A stretch of DNA of 64,000 nt from Nocardioides campestrisoli. GTDB lineage: Bacteria; Actinomycetota; Actinomycetes; Propionibacteriales; Nocardioidaceae. Shown here in pieces: positions 1 to 6,969 of the stretch. Position numbers and translations under genes: made by a program. Under the pieces are notes generated by a model that searched no databases, was not told the origin of the DNA, and saw nothing but the letters and a program-made list of their open reading frames with translations. Where the stretch lies: positions 1,394,001 to 1,458,000 of the forward strand of contig NZ_CP061768.1 of the NCBI RefSeq assembly GCF_013624435.2, given 5' to 3'. Numbering within the stretch: the first letter of the stretch is position 1; the number at the start of each line of letters is the position of its first letter.

Positions 1-715
1 GCACCTTCTGGACCACCGCGAGCGCGGAGCGCACCACGGCGAGGAACGGGTCGGCGGCGGGGCCCACCTTGAGCGTGGCGATGCCCACGGCGATCGCCAT
101 CACCAGGATCTGCAGCACGTTGAAGGAGAGCCCGACGCTGCCGTCGCCGGCGGCTTCGGCCTGCAGGCCCAGGATGTTGGCCGGCACGAGCCCGGTGAGG
201 AAGTCCAGCCACGAGCCGGTGCTCGACGGCGCGGCTGCCGCGTCCGCGCTCACCGAGGTGTTGCGCCCGGGCTCGAGCACCAGGCCCAGCGCGATGCCGA
301 TGCCGACCGAGATGAGCGCGGTGATCGCGAACCAGGCAAGCGTCTTCCAGGCCAGCCGTGCGGCTCCGGTGACGTCGCGCAGGTTGGCGATGGAGGCCAC
401 GATCGCGAGGAAGACCAGAGCCGGCACGATGGTGCGCAGCAGGGTGACGAAGATGCCGCCCACCTCGGTCAGGGTCTCGGTCAGCCAGTTGGGGTCGGTG
501 ACCCCGCCCTCGACGGAGTCCGGGCCCATCTCCCGGGCGACCAGGCCGAGCAGGACGCCCAGCACCAGGCCGATCAGGACCTGGGTGCCGAAGGACGGCA
601 GCCAACGGCGGCGGGCCGACCGCTTGGCGGGGCCTCCCTCGGAGCGGGGGCTGTCTGTGCTGGCCGGGCTGTCCTGGCTGGCCTGGCTGTCTGGACTGGC
701 TGGGGTGGTGCTCAT
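1..715 (-). CDS. Dicarboxylate/amino-acid:cation symporter (SDF family), 3' end cut by window
   Basis: Not closed by a stop, because the gene runs off the left edge; 238 codons are visible. The N-terminus is a low-complexity Ser/Ala/Pro/Asp/Gln cytoplasmic tail of about 25 residues, then a Lys/Arg patch (AKRSARRRW) and a first membrane helix (VLIGLVLGVLLGLVA). Further hydrophobic helices and the motif LLRTIVPALVF are typical of the SDF fold, which takes up dicarboxylates, glutamate or cystine with Na+ or H+. AAAGG lies about 14 nt before the ATG. The substrate cannot be read from this part. A Cys-ending leader peptide upstream would fit a cystine carrier of the TcyP type, which is also an SDF protein, but that is inference. 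Confidence 0.85.
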   Translation of the reverse strand, partial: MSTTPASPDSQASQDSPASTDSPRSEGGPAKRSARRRWLPSFGTQVLIGLVLGVLLGLVAREMGPDSVEGGVTDPNWLTETLTEVGGIFVTLLRTIVPALVFLAIVASIANLRDVTGAARLAWKTLAWFAITALISVGIGIALGLVLEPGRNTSVSADAAAAPSSTGSWLDFLTGLVPANILGLQAEAAGDGSVGLSFNVLQILVMAIAVGIATLKVGPAADPFLAVVRSALAVVQKV

Positions 716-1038
716 GCTCTGGTGGCCTTTCACTGGTCTCCCGCACGGACGCCGGCGGGGAGGAACGGGGCGGCGGCGTGACGCGCGCGATCGGCAGCCT
801 CCGGGAGGAGGCGTCCGAGCGGCGCAGCGTCCGGGGTCAGCGACAGGTGGTGCCGTGCAGCAGGCCGAGGTCCACCACGAGGCGCCTGGTCAGCAGGTCG
901 CCGGGGGCGGTGGGGGTCGTCTCGGGGTGCACGAGACCGGGAACAGCGCAGGGGCCTCGGACATTCCCGCCGGCGCATCGGCCGCACTCTGCGTGGGTAC
1001 GCGCGGGGGGACCGATCGTCGACGGACAGGAGGGGCGC
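716..1038. other. Intergenic region between divergent genes
   Basis: Separates the minus-strand symporter from the plus-strand phosphatase. On the minus strand it holds a candidate 31-codon leader peptide (837-932) and, between that and the symporter, a GCCTCC/GGAGGC hairpin (797-812). SD-like AGGAGGGG at 1028-1035 belongs to the phosphatase. No other gene is apparent; longer open frames here lack any recognisable protein. Confidence 0.6.
837..932 (-). CDS. Putative Cys-terminal leader peptide upstream of the SDF symporter
   Basis: A 31-codon frame from GTG at 932 to TGA at 837-839. Its C-terminus reads LLTRRLVVDLGLLHGTTCR followed directly by stop. I recognise this shape from the short actinobacterial peptides annotated as putative leader peptides (LTRRxxVDLxR...CR-stop), which sit before sulfur-related transport and assimilation genes and are thought to sense cysteine supply. 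It lies 121 nt before the symporter on the same strand, with a GC hairpin (797-812) between. No clear Shine-Dalgarno precedes the GTG, so the exact start is uncertain. The frame continues upstream as an open shadow frame, so the peptide call rests on the C-terminal motif and position. Confidence 0.55.
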   Translation of the reverse strand: MHPETTPTAPGDLLTRRLVVDLGLLHGTTCR

Positions 1039-1791
1039 GTGCGGCCTCGGTGGAACAGCGGGCCCGCGGGCCTGGTGCTGGTCAGGCACGGGGAGAGCGA
1101 GGGGAACCTCGCCGACCAGCGCGCCCGGAAGGCGGGTGCCGAGCGGCTCGAGCTGGACATCCGCGACGCCGACGTCGAGCTCTCCGCGACCGGACGGGAC
1201 CAGGCGACCGCCCTCAACCGCTGGCTGAGGGAGCAGGCGGACGACGAGCGGCCCACGCTCGCCGTCAGCTCGCCGTACGCGCGGGCCGCGGAGACCGCCC
1301 GCGTGGCCCTGGAGGGCCACGACGTCCCGCTGCTGCTGGACGAGCGGCTGCGCGAGCGCGACCTCGGCGTCCTGGACGGCATGACCGGGAAGGGGATCCG
1401 GGCCCGGCACCCGGAGGAGAGCGCGCGGCGCGACAAGCTGGGCAAGTTCTACTACCAGCCCCCGAGCGGGGAGAGCTGGGCCGACGTCGCGCTGCGGGTG
1501 CGCAGCTTCCTGCACGACCTGCGCGAGGGGCACGACGGGGCCCGGATCTGGCTGTTCAGCCACCAGGCGGTGATCATGACGTTCCGCTACGTGCTCGAGG
1601 ACGTGGCCGAGGCAGACCTGCTCGCGGTGGACCGCCGGGTGCAGATCCCGAACGCCTCGCTGACCTCCTACCGCCGGGCCGGCGACGTCTTCGAGCTGGT
1701 GGAGTTCGCCGACACCTCCGCCGTGGACGCCGACCGGGCCCAGGTGACGCGCGAGCCCTCGCACGGGGAGCGCGACGATGCCGCGACCTGA
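1039..1791 (+). CDS. Histidine phosphatase (phosphoglycerate mutase-like) family protein
   Basis: A protein of 250 residues. The catalytic motif LVRHGESEGN places the phospho-accepting His at residue 17, and a second conserved His lies in LFSHQ near residue 175; RERDLG supplies the family acid. These are marks of the branch with the phospho-His relay that dephosphorylates small phosphates. GTG at 1039 is chosen because AGGAGGGG lies just upstream and the RHG motif then falls at the usual distance from the N-terminus. A longer in-frame start at 778 would add 87 Arg/Pro-rich residues without homology. It overlaps the next gene by 14 bp, so the two are probably cotranscribed. The substrate is unknown. 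Confidence 0.85.
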   Translation: MRPRWNSGPAGLVLVRHGESEGNLADQRARKAGAERLELDIRDADVELSATGRDQATALNRWLREQADDERPTLAVSSPYARAAETARVALEGHDVPLLLDERLRERDLGVLDGMTGKGIRARHPEESARRDKLGKFYYQPPSGESWADVALRVRSFLHDLREGHDGARIWLFSHQAVIMTFRYVLEDVAEADLLAVDRRVQIPNASLTSYRRAGDVFELVEFADTSAVDADRAQVTREPSHGERDDAAT

Positions 1792-2656
1792 GCCCCAGGT
1801 CCTCACCCGCGAGCTCCTGCGCCGGCACCGGCTGCCTCGACCGGGGGAGGACAAGAGCGCCCGCGGTGCGGTGCTCGTCCTCGGCGGCGCCCAGGACACC
1901 CCGGGTGCGGTGCTGCTGGCCGGTGAGGCGGCGCTGCGGGCGGGCGCCGGGAAGCTGATGATCGGCACGACCGCGAGCACCGCCGCGGCGCTGGCGGTCG
2001 CGGTCCCGGAAGCGGCCGTGCGGGGGCTGCCGGAGCAGGAGGGCCAGATCGCGCCCGACGCCGCGGAGCTCCTGGACGGACCGCTGACCAGCTGCGACGC
2101 GGTGCTGCTCGGCAGCGGGCTCGGCGACGTCGAGTCCGCGGTGGCGCTGTTGGCACGCGTCGTCCCTCGGGTCGAGTGTGCGGTGGTGGTCGACGCCCTC
2201 GGCTCGGCCTTCCTGACCGAGCACCCCGACGGGTTGCGCCACCTGGGTGGCCGGGCCGTGCTCTCGGTGAACCCCACCGAGCTGGCCCGCACCGCCCGGG
2301 TGACCGACGAGCAGGTGGACGACGATCCGGTCGGGGTGGCGCGCGAGGTGGCGCGGCGCTCTCAGGTGGTGGTGCTCTGCGGCGGCTCGGAGAAGCACGT
2401 CGTCACCCCGGACGGCGAGGCGTGGGTGGTCGCCGGCGGAGGTCCGGGGCTGGGCGTCTCCGGCTCCGGGGACGTGCAGGCAGGCCTGATCTGTGGGCTG
2501 CTCGCCCGCGGAGCGGAGCCGTTGTGGGCGGCGCTGTGGGGAGCTCACCTGCACGCGCGGGCAGGAGAGCGCCTCGCGACGGCCGTGGGCACCGTAGGCT
2601 TCCTCGCGCGTGAGCTGCCCGGCCAGGTCCCGGGGGTGCTCGCGGACCTGTCGTGA
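1778..2656 (+). CDS. nnrD: ADP-dependent NAD(P)H-hydrate dehydratase
   Basis: This 292-residue ribokinase-fold enzyme repairs damaged (hydrated) NADH and NADPH using ADP. The N-terminal KSARGAVLVLGG with AGEAALRAGAGKL, the central NPTELAR, and the C-terminal GVSGSGDVQAG (residues 226-236, catalytic Asp about 232) are the family signatures. The usual GTGD is GSGD here, a mild variation. Only the dehydratase half is present; the epimerase domain fused in many bacteria is missing and must be encoded elsewhere if it exists. The ATG overlaps the end of the phosphatase gene, so translation is probably coupled. Confidence 0.88.
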   Translation: MPRPEPQVLTRELLRRHRLPRPGEDKSARGAVLVLGGAQDTPGAVLLAGEAALRAGAGKLMIGTTASTAAALAVAVPEAAVRGLPEQEGQIAPDAAELLDGPLTSCDAVLLGSGLGDVESAVALLARVVPRVECAVVVDALGSAFLTEHPDGLRHLGGRAVLSVNPTELARTARVTDEQVDDDPVGVAREVARRSQVVVLCGGSEKHVVTPDGEAWVVAGGGPGLGVSGSGDVQAGLICGLLARGAEPLWAALWGAHLHARAGERLATAVGTVGFLARELPGQVPGVLADLS

Positions 2657-2669
2657 GGGAGGAGGGGGC

Positions 2670-3686
2670 GTGACGGAGCAGCACCTCGGCGTGGCCGAGC
2701 CGCCCGGAGGCACCGCCGGTCCGGCCGTGGACTGGTCCCAGGTCTGGCACCTGGTGGCGACCACCGTGGCCGGTCACCTCGCGGCCGGACGCGGACACCT
2801 GGTCACCCAGGACACGGTGCGGCTGGCCGCGGTCCTGGCCCTCCAGGCGCTGGGTGTCGCACCCATCCGGATCACCCTGGGCTGGACCGCCGGCACGGGG
2901 CGCCCCGGCGAGGCCTCCGAGCCGCTCGCCGACCTCTTCCTCGACGGTCCCGGCGGGACGCTCGTCGACGTGCGTCTGCCCTGGACGCCCTCGGCCGCGC
3001 AGGGCACCGAGGCGATGGGGTGGCTGCTGCGCGACGTGCTCCGGGTGGCCTCCGTGCCCGCCGCCGGGCGCTGGCTGGGGGTCCTCGCCTCGCCGCCGCT
3101 GATGGGCCAGCTCGACCACCTCGCCCGGCGTCGTGGTGTGCCCTGGCCAGGTCATCCGCAGGCGCGGGTGCTGCTGGACCGCGCCGGGCTGGACGCGCTC
3201 CCCGCGGGCGCGGCCCGGGCGCTGGGTCCCGGCCCTCGGCCCCAGCCGGTCGCGGTGACCTGTGCCGGCTCCTGGCCGGTCTCGCCCGAGCTCGACCTCT
3301 ACGCCTTCGAGGTCGACGTGCTGGGCTCAGGTCCCGACACGATCCCGGCCGGTTCGACGCCGGCCGTCCTCCCGCCTCCGGCCGCGCCGGTGCGCGAGAC
3401 GCTGCAGGCGGTGCCGGCCGCGCCGCCCCCGTCGCCCCGGGGCACGGCGCGCGCCGAGGTGCTCGCCGCGGTCCGTGCGGTGGTCGCACGGACCGGGACC
3501 GACGTCGTGCACGAGCAGCAGGTGCTCGACGAGGTACGCCGCAGCGGCGCCCGCTTCGACGAGGCCACGGTGCTGACGATGCTGACCAGGCACATGTGCG
3601 CGCAGGTCCAGGGACGTGGCGTCGCCTCGTACGACGACGTCGACCAGGTCGACGAGCACCACTACCGGCTCCGGCCCGGACGCTGA
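2670..3686 (+). CDS. Hypothetical protein, two domains joined by a Pro-rich hinge
   Basis: A 338-residue protein I do not recognise. GTG at 2670 follows GGGAGGAGGG closely and lies 13 nt after the previous stop, so it is the third gene of this run. Residues 1-200 are mixed alpha/beta with a strand pair ending in LVDVRLPW. A Pro/Ala linker follows at about residues 228-255, and the C-terminal 85 residues look like a small winged-helix-type domain (EVLAAVRAVVARTG, VLDEVRRSG, EATVLTMLTRHM). No signal peptide or membrane helix is seen. A DNA-binding or nuclease-like role is possible but unsupported. It ends 19 bp from the convergent permease gene. Confidence 0.65.
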   Translation: MTEQHLGVAEPPGGTAGPAVDWSQVWHLVATTVAGHLAAGRGHLVTQDTVRLAAVLALQALGVAPIRITLGWTAGTGRPGEASEPLADLFLDGPGGTLVDVRLPWTPSAAQGTEAMGWLLRDVLRVASVPAAGRWLGVLASPPLMGQLDHLARRRGVPWPGHPQARVLLDRAGLDALPAGAARALGPGPRPQPVAVTCAGSWPVSPELDLYAFEVDVLGSGPDTIPAGSTPAVLPPPAAPVRETLQAVPAAPPPSPRGTARAEVLAAVRAVVARTGTDVVHEQQVLDEVRRSGARFDEATVLTMLTRHMCAQVQGRGVASYDDVDQVDEHHYRLRPGR

Positions 3687-3705
3687 CCGAGGGGCCGGCC
3701 CGGGG

Positions 3706-5070
3706 TCAGGCCTGCCGGCCGCCCTCCGGGTCGACGCCGACCTCCTCGACGCGGGACGCCTTGGCCCCGGAGGCTGCCCCAGCACCGGACGTCTCGACAC
3801 CGGACTGCCCGGCGTCGGCCGAGCCGTTGCGCCAGCGCTCCAGGCCCGCCATCACGTGGTAGATGACCACGGCCGCCACCGTGCCCAGCGCGATCCCGGT
3901 GAAGGTCATCTCGCCGGCGTTCAGGGTCAGGTCGCCGATGCCGATGATCAGCGCCGCCGCCGCCGGGTACTGGTTGACCGGGCGGCCGAAGTCGACCCCG
4001 TTGTCGATCCACACCTTGATGCCGATCAGGCCGATCAGGCCGTAGAGCGCGACGGTGACACCGCCCAGCACCCCGGCCGGGATGGTGTTGAGCAGGGCGC
4101 CGACCTTGGGGGAGAGGCTGAGCAGGATCGCGAACAGGCCCGCGACCCAGTAGGCGGCGGTGGAGAAGATCCGGGTCGCGGTCATCACGCCGATGTTCTC
4201 GCCGTACGTCGTGGTCGCCGAGCCGCCGCCCGCCCCGGCGAGGGCGGTCGCCAGACCGTCGGCGAGCAGCGCGTTGCCGGTCCGGGCGTTGATCGAGTCG
4301 TCACCGACGAGGTGGGCGACGCTCTTGACGTGCCCGACGTTCTCGGCGATGAGGACCAGCACGACGGGCAGGAACATCGGCACGACCGACCAGGAGACGT
4401 CGGGGGTGGTGAGCTCGGGCAGGCCGATCCACGCGGCGTCGGAGACGGGGGCGAAGTCGATCGCCCCGCTGACCGCGGCCGCCGCGTAGCCGACGGCCAC
4501 CCCGATCAGGATCGAGAGCCGGGCAGCGAGACCGCGGAAGAGGACCGCGACCACCACGATCGTGGCCAGGGTGAGGGTGGCGATCCACGGCGCCTGCTCG
4601 TAGTTGCTCGAGGCGACCCCACCCAGGTTGAAGCCGATCAGGGCGATGATCGCGCCGGTGACCACGGGGGGCATGAGCGCGTCGATCCAGCCGGTGCCGG
4701 TGACGTTGACCAGCAGGCCCACGGCGGCGAGCAGGAGTCCGGTGACCATGATCCCGAACAGCGCGGCGCCCATGCCGCCCTCGGTCATCGAGGCCTGGAT
4801 CGGCGCGATGAACGCGAACGAGGAGCCCAGGTAGCTCGGCACCCGGTTGCGGGTGAGCAGCAGGAACAGCAGGGTACCCAGACCCGAGAAGAGCAGGGTG
4901 GTGCTCGGCGGGAAGCCGGTGATGATGGGCACGAGGAAGGTGGCGCCGAACATCGCGACCACGTGCTGGCCCCCGAAGCCGATGGTCCGCGGCCACGAGA
5001 GCCGCTCCTCGGGCCGGACGATCGCATCGGCGGCGACGGTCTTGCCGTCTCCGTGCAGGCTCCACGGCAT
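3706..5070 (-). CDS. uraA: Uracil/xanthine-type nucleobase permease (UraA family)
   Basis: A 454-residue integral membrane protein with the NCS2 layout of about 14 helices. GGQHVVAMFGATFLVP near residue 33 carries the conserved His region. AENVGH and GGGSATTTYGENIGV carry the two Glu residues that bind the base in E. coli UraA. Uptake of uracil with protons is the usual function; xanthine is possible. AGGAGA precedes the ATG. The C-terminal 50 residues are a Gly/Ser/Ala/Glu-rich cytoplasmic tail. It stands alone, convergent with the hypothetical gene and downstream of the TetR gene, with a short inverted repeat (5211-5228) in its upstream gap. Confidence 0.9.
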   Translation of the reverse strand: MPWSLHGDGKTVAADAIVRPEERLSWPRTIGFGGQHVVAMFGATFLVPIITGFPPSTTLLFSGLGTLLFLLLTRNRVPSYLGSSFAFIAPIQASMTEGGMGAALFGIMVTGLLLAAVGLLVNVTGTGWIDALMPPVVTGAIIALIGFNLGGVASSNYEQAPWIATLTLATIVVVAVLFRGLAARLSILIGVAVGYAAAAVSGAIDFAPVSDAAWIGLPELTTPDVSWSVVPMFLPVVLVLIAENVGHVKSVAHLVGDDSINARTGNALLADGLATALAGAGGGSATTTYGENIGVMTATRIFSTAAYWVAGLFAILLSLSPKVGALLNTIPAGVLGGVTVALYGLIGLIGIKVWIDNGVDFGRPVNQYPAAAALIIGIGDLTLNAGEMTFTGIALGTVAAVVIYHVMAGLERWRNGSADAGQSGVETSGAGAASGAKASRVEEVGVDPEGGRQA

Positions 5071-5210
5071 GGTGGTGTCTCCTGGGTGCTAGTGCTCGAC
5101 CTGACATGACTGGCCGCCCCGCTCGACCAGAACGACTCTACTTTCCGGTGCGCCCTGATCGAAGGCCCCGCGCGCCCTGATTTTGGGTCGTCCCCGATCC
5201 GTGACCTTGG

Positions 5211-5228
5211 ACGTGACCGAGGTCACGT
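5211..5228. repeat. Inverted repeat at tetR stop, upstream of the permease
   Basis: ACGTGACC-GA-GGTCACGT, 8-bp arms with 2-bp spacer. It spans the tetR stop codon and lies about 140 bp before the permease start. There is no T-run, so it looks more like a protein-binding site than a terminator. Confidence 0.5.
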
Positions 5229-5864
5229 CCCTTCGGGTCGCTCAGGCGGCGGGGGCGGCGGGCCGGCGAGGACGCCGCGCACCGCACGCTCCAGCAGCGA
5301 GCGGGCGGTCGCGGCGTCCAGGAGTGCCCGGGGGTGGAGCAGCGCCGCCGGCAGCTGGACCACGCAGGCCCGCACCACCGCCTGGGCGGCCCGGTCGTCG
5401 CGACCCCACAGCTGGGTGGAGAGGCCGGCGATCCGGCTCCCCAGCGAGGTCCGCAGGGAGAGCAGGTGGTCGCGCTGCTCGGGGGCCAGGTCGCCGTCGA
5501 GCAGCCGGTCGTCGGTCACCGAGAGCAGCAGCCGGGCGCCGTCGGGGTGCTCCACGGCGTACGTCGCCGGGGCGGTGGCCGCGGCGACCACGGCGGCCAC
5601 GGCGGCGGCCTCGGGGTCGGGTGCGGCGTCCCGCGCCGACTGCACCAGGGTGTCCTGGAGGTCCAGCAAGCGCCCGGCCTCCCGGGTCCAGACGGTCGCC
5701 ATCAGGCCGTCCCGCGAGCCGAACGCGTGGTAGATCGCGCCGTTGCTCACGCCGCTGGCAGCGCTCAGGGCGCGGATGGTCACCGCCCCGGCGCCGCCCT
5801 CAGCCCACAGGGACCGGGCATGGTCGAGCACCGCGTCCAGGTCGTGCTCGCGGCGGCGACCCAC
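5223..5864 (-). CDS. TetR/AcrR-family transcriptional regulator
   Basis: A 213-residue protein. The N-terminal helix-turn-helix is clear (TIRALSAASGVSNGAIYHAFGSRDGLMATV, split over residues 23-53), followed by an Ala-rich ligand domain. GTG at 5864 has GAGGAG about 10 nt upstream. It lies 13 nt behind the crotonase gene on the same strand and is probably cotranscribed with it, so it most likely represses its own operon. The palindrome at 6601-6616 in the operon promoter is the best operator candidate. The ligand is probably an acyl-CoA or fatty acid, judging only from the partner gene. Confidence 0.88.
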   Translation of the reverse strand: MGRRREHDLDAVLDHARSLWAEGGAGAVTIRALSAASGVSNGAIYHAFGSRDGLMATVWTREAGRLLDLQDTLVQSARDAAPDPEAAAVAAVVAAATAPATYAVEHPDGARLLLSVTDDRLLDGDLAPEQRDHLLSLRTSLGSRIAGLSTQLWGRDDRAAQAVVRACVVQLPAALLHPRALLDAATARSLLERAVRGVLAGPPPPPPERPEGT

Positions 5865-5877
5865 GGGTGCGGGCTCC

Positions 5878-6540
5878 TCAGCCCTGCGGGCGGGTGAGCG
5901 CCTCGACGACCTGGGCGTACATGGTCCGCTTGATCGCCCCCAGCGTCGTCCGGTCCTTGCCGGCCCGGTCGCGCACCAGGTCGGCGGCGGTGCCGAGCAG
6001 CGAGTCCAGGTCGGTGGCGACGTCGACCAGCCCGGTCTCCGCGGCGTCGTCGCCGCCGAAGCGTCGTCCGGTGGTCATCGAGTCGATCGCGGCCCTGGGG
6101 GTCAGCTTGGCGGTGATCAGCGCGGACATGCCCTCGGTGAAGGGGATGTGGATGTCCACCTCGGGGAAGCAGAAGAACCCGCGGTCCGAGCGCATGACCC
6201 GGTGGTCGTGCGCCATCGCCAGCATCGCGCCGCCGCCGAAGGCGTGGCCGTTGACCGCGGCCACCGTCGGCACGGGCAGGGTCAGGACCTGGGCGAAGAG
6301 GCCGTGGATGCGGTCGACGTAGCTGCCGAGCTGGTCGGGGTGGGCGCCGAGCCACTCCAGGTCCAGGCCGTTGGAGAAGAACTTGCCGCTGCCGGTGGTG
6401 ACCAGGGCGGCGGGCTGGTCCGAGCCGGCGACCTCGTCCAGGAGGGCGGCGGTGGTGCTCAGCCACTCCAGCGAGAAGCGGTTCTCGTCGTCGCCGAGGT
6501 CCAGGGTCCAGATCGGTCCGTCGGTGGTGAGGGTGGGCAT
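5878..6540 (-). CDS. Enoyl-CoA hydratase/isomerase (crotonase) family protein
   Basis: A short crotonase of 220 residues (usual length is about 255). GKFFSNGLDLEWL and GHAFGGGAMLAMAHDHRVM form the two oxyanion-hole segments, and FPEVDI places a Glu at the isomerase/hydratase site. The short C-terminus and the single visible Glu resemble delta3-delta2-enoyl-CoA isomerases, but the reaction is not decided by sequence alone. GGAG precedes the ATG. It leads a two-gene operon with the TetR regulator, expressed from a TATGGT -10 box at 6594-6599. Confidence 0.85.
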   Translation of the reverse strand: MPTLTTDGPIWTLDLGDDENRFSLEWLSTTAALLDEVAGSDQPAALVTTGSGKFFSNGLDLEWLGAHPDQLGSYVDRIHGLFAQVLTLPVPTVAAVNGHAFGGGAMLAMAHDHRVMRSDRGFFCFPEVDIHIPFTEGMSALITAKLTPRAAIDSMTTGRRFGGDDAAETGLVDVATDLDSLLGTAADLVRDRAGKDRTTLGAIKRTMYAQVVEALTRPQG

Positions 6541-6593
6541 GGCGGGTCTCCCGGGTGCTGGGTCGGTGTCGCCGTGGGTAGGACGGCGCGCGC

Positions 6594-6616
6594 ACCATAA
6601 CAGAGCGCGTGCTCTG
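6594..6616 (-). promoter_or_regulatory. Promoter with palindromic operator for crotonase-tetR
   Basis: On the minus strand, -10 TATGGT (6594-6599) sits about 53 nt before the crotonase ATG. Directly upstream, in the -10/-35 spacer, lies CAGAGCGCGTGCTCTG (6601-6616), with 6-bp arms and a 4-bp centre. The position suits a repressor, most likely the TetR encoded in the operon. Confidence 0.55.
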
Positions 6617-6621
6617 GAACC

Positions 6622-6969
6622 TCAGTCCGGCGTCCACCAGCCGGCCCGGCGCAGGTCGACCCGGCCAGGTGCGGCGAACGGCACGTCCTCCTCCAGCAGC
6701 CGGCGTACCGCCTCCCCGTCGTGGCACTCGGCCGGCCGTCCGTCGGCCCGCACCACCCGCCACCACGGCACGGCACCGCCGTGCAGGGACATCACCCGGC
6801 CGACCAGCCGGGGGCCGCCTCGCCCGACCTCGTCGGCGAGGGCACCGTAGGTGGTGACCCGGCCCGCGGGCACCCGCTCGACCAGGGCGAGCACCTGCTC
6901 GACGTACTCCTCGTCCATCACCCGGGCGGCCACCTGCACCGCCTCAGTCCGGTGCCGCGGCGGGGTCAC
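6622..6969 (-). CDS. MGMT-family, alkyltransferase-like protein (ATL type)
   Basis: Up to 115 residues, with the DNA-binding half of O6-alkylguanine-DNA alkyltransferases (VERVPAGRVTTYGALADEVG, RLVGRVM). The active-site PCHRV is replaced by PWWRVV, so the alkyl-accepting Cys is gone. Alkyltransferase-like proteins of this kind bind alkylated guanine and hand it to nucleotide excision repair. The first ATG (6969) overlaps rlmC by 26 bp; a second ATG at 6918 with AGGTGG upstream gives 98 residues starting MDEEYVEQ and may be the true start. It follows rlmC in the same transcript. Confidence 0.8.
   Translation of the reverse strand: MTPPRHRTEAVQVAARVMDEEYVEQVLALVERVPAGRVTTYGALADEVGRGGPRLVGRVMSLHGGAVPWWRVVRADGRPAECHDGEAVRRLLEEDVPFAAPGRVDLRRAGWWTPD

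Noticed and set aside
778-1038. Earlier start for the histidine phosphatase at 778
   Set aside because: It would add 87 non-conserved residues; GTG 1039 has a good SD and puts the RHG motif at the usual place.
730-2292. Minus-strand frame opposite the phosphatase and NnrD genes
   Set aside because: Arg/Pro/Ser-rich shadow translation. The leader peptide I accept nearby is in a different frame and is judged on its own motif.
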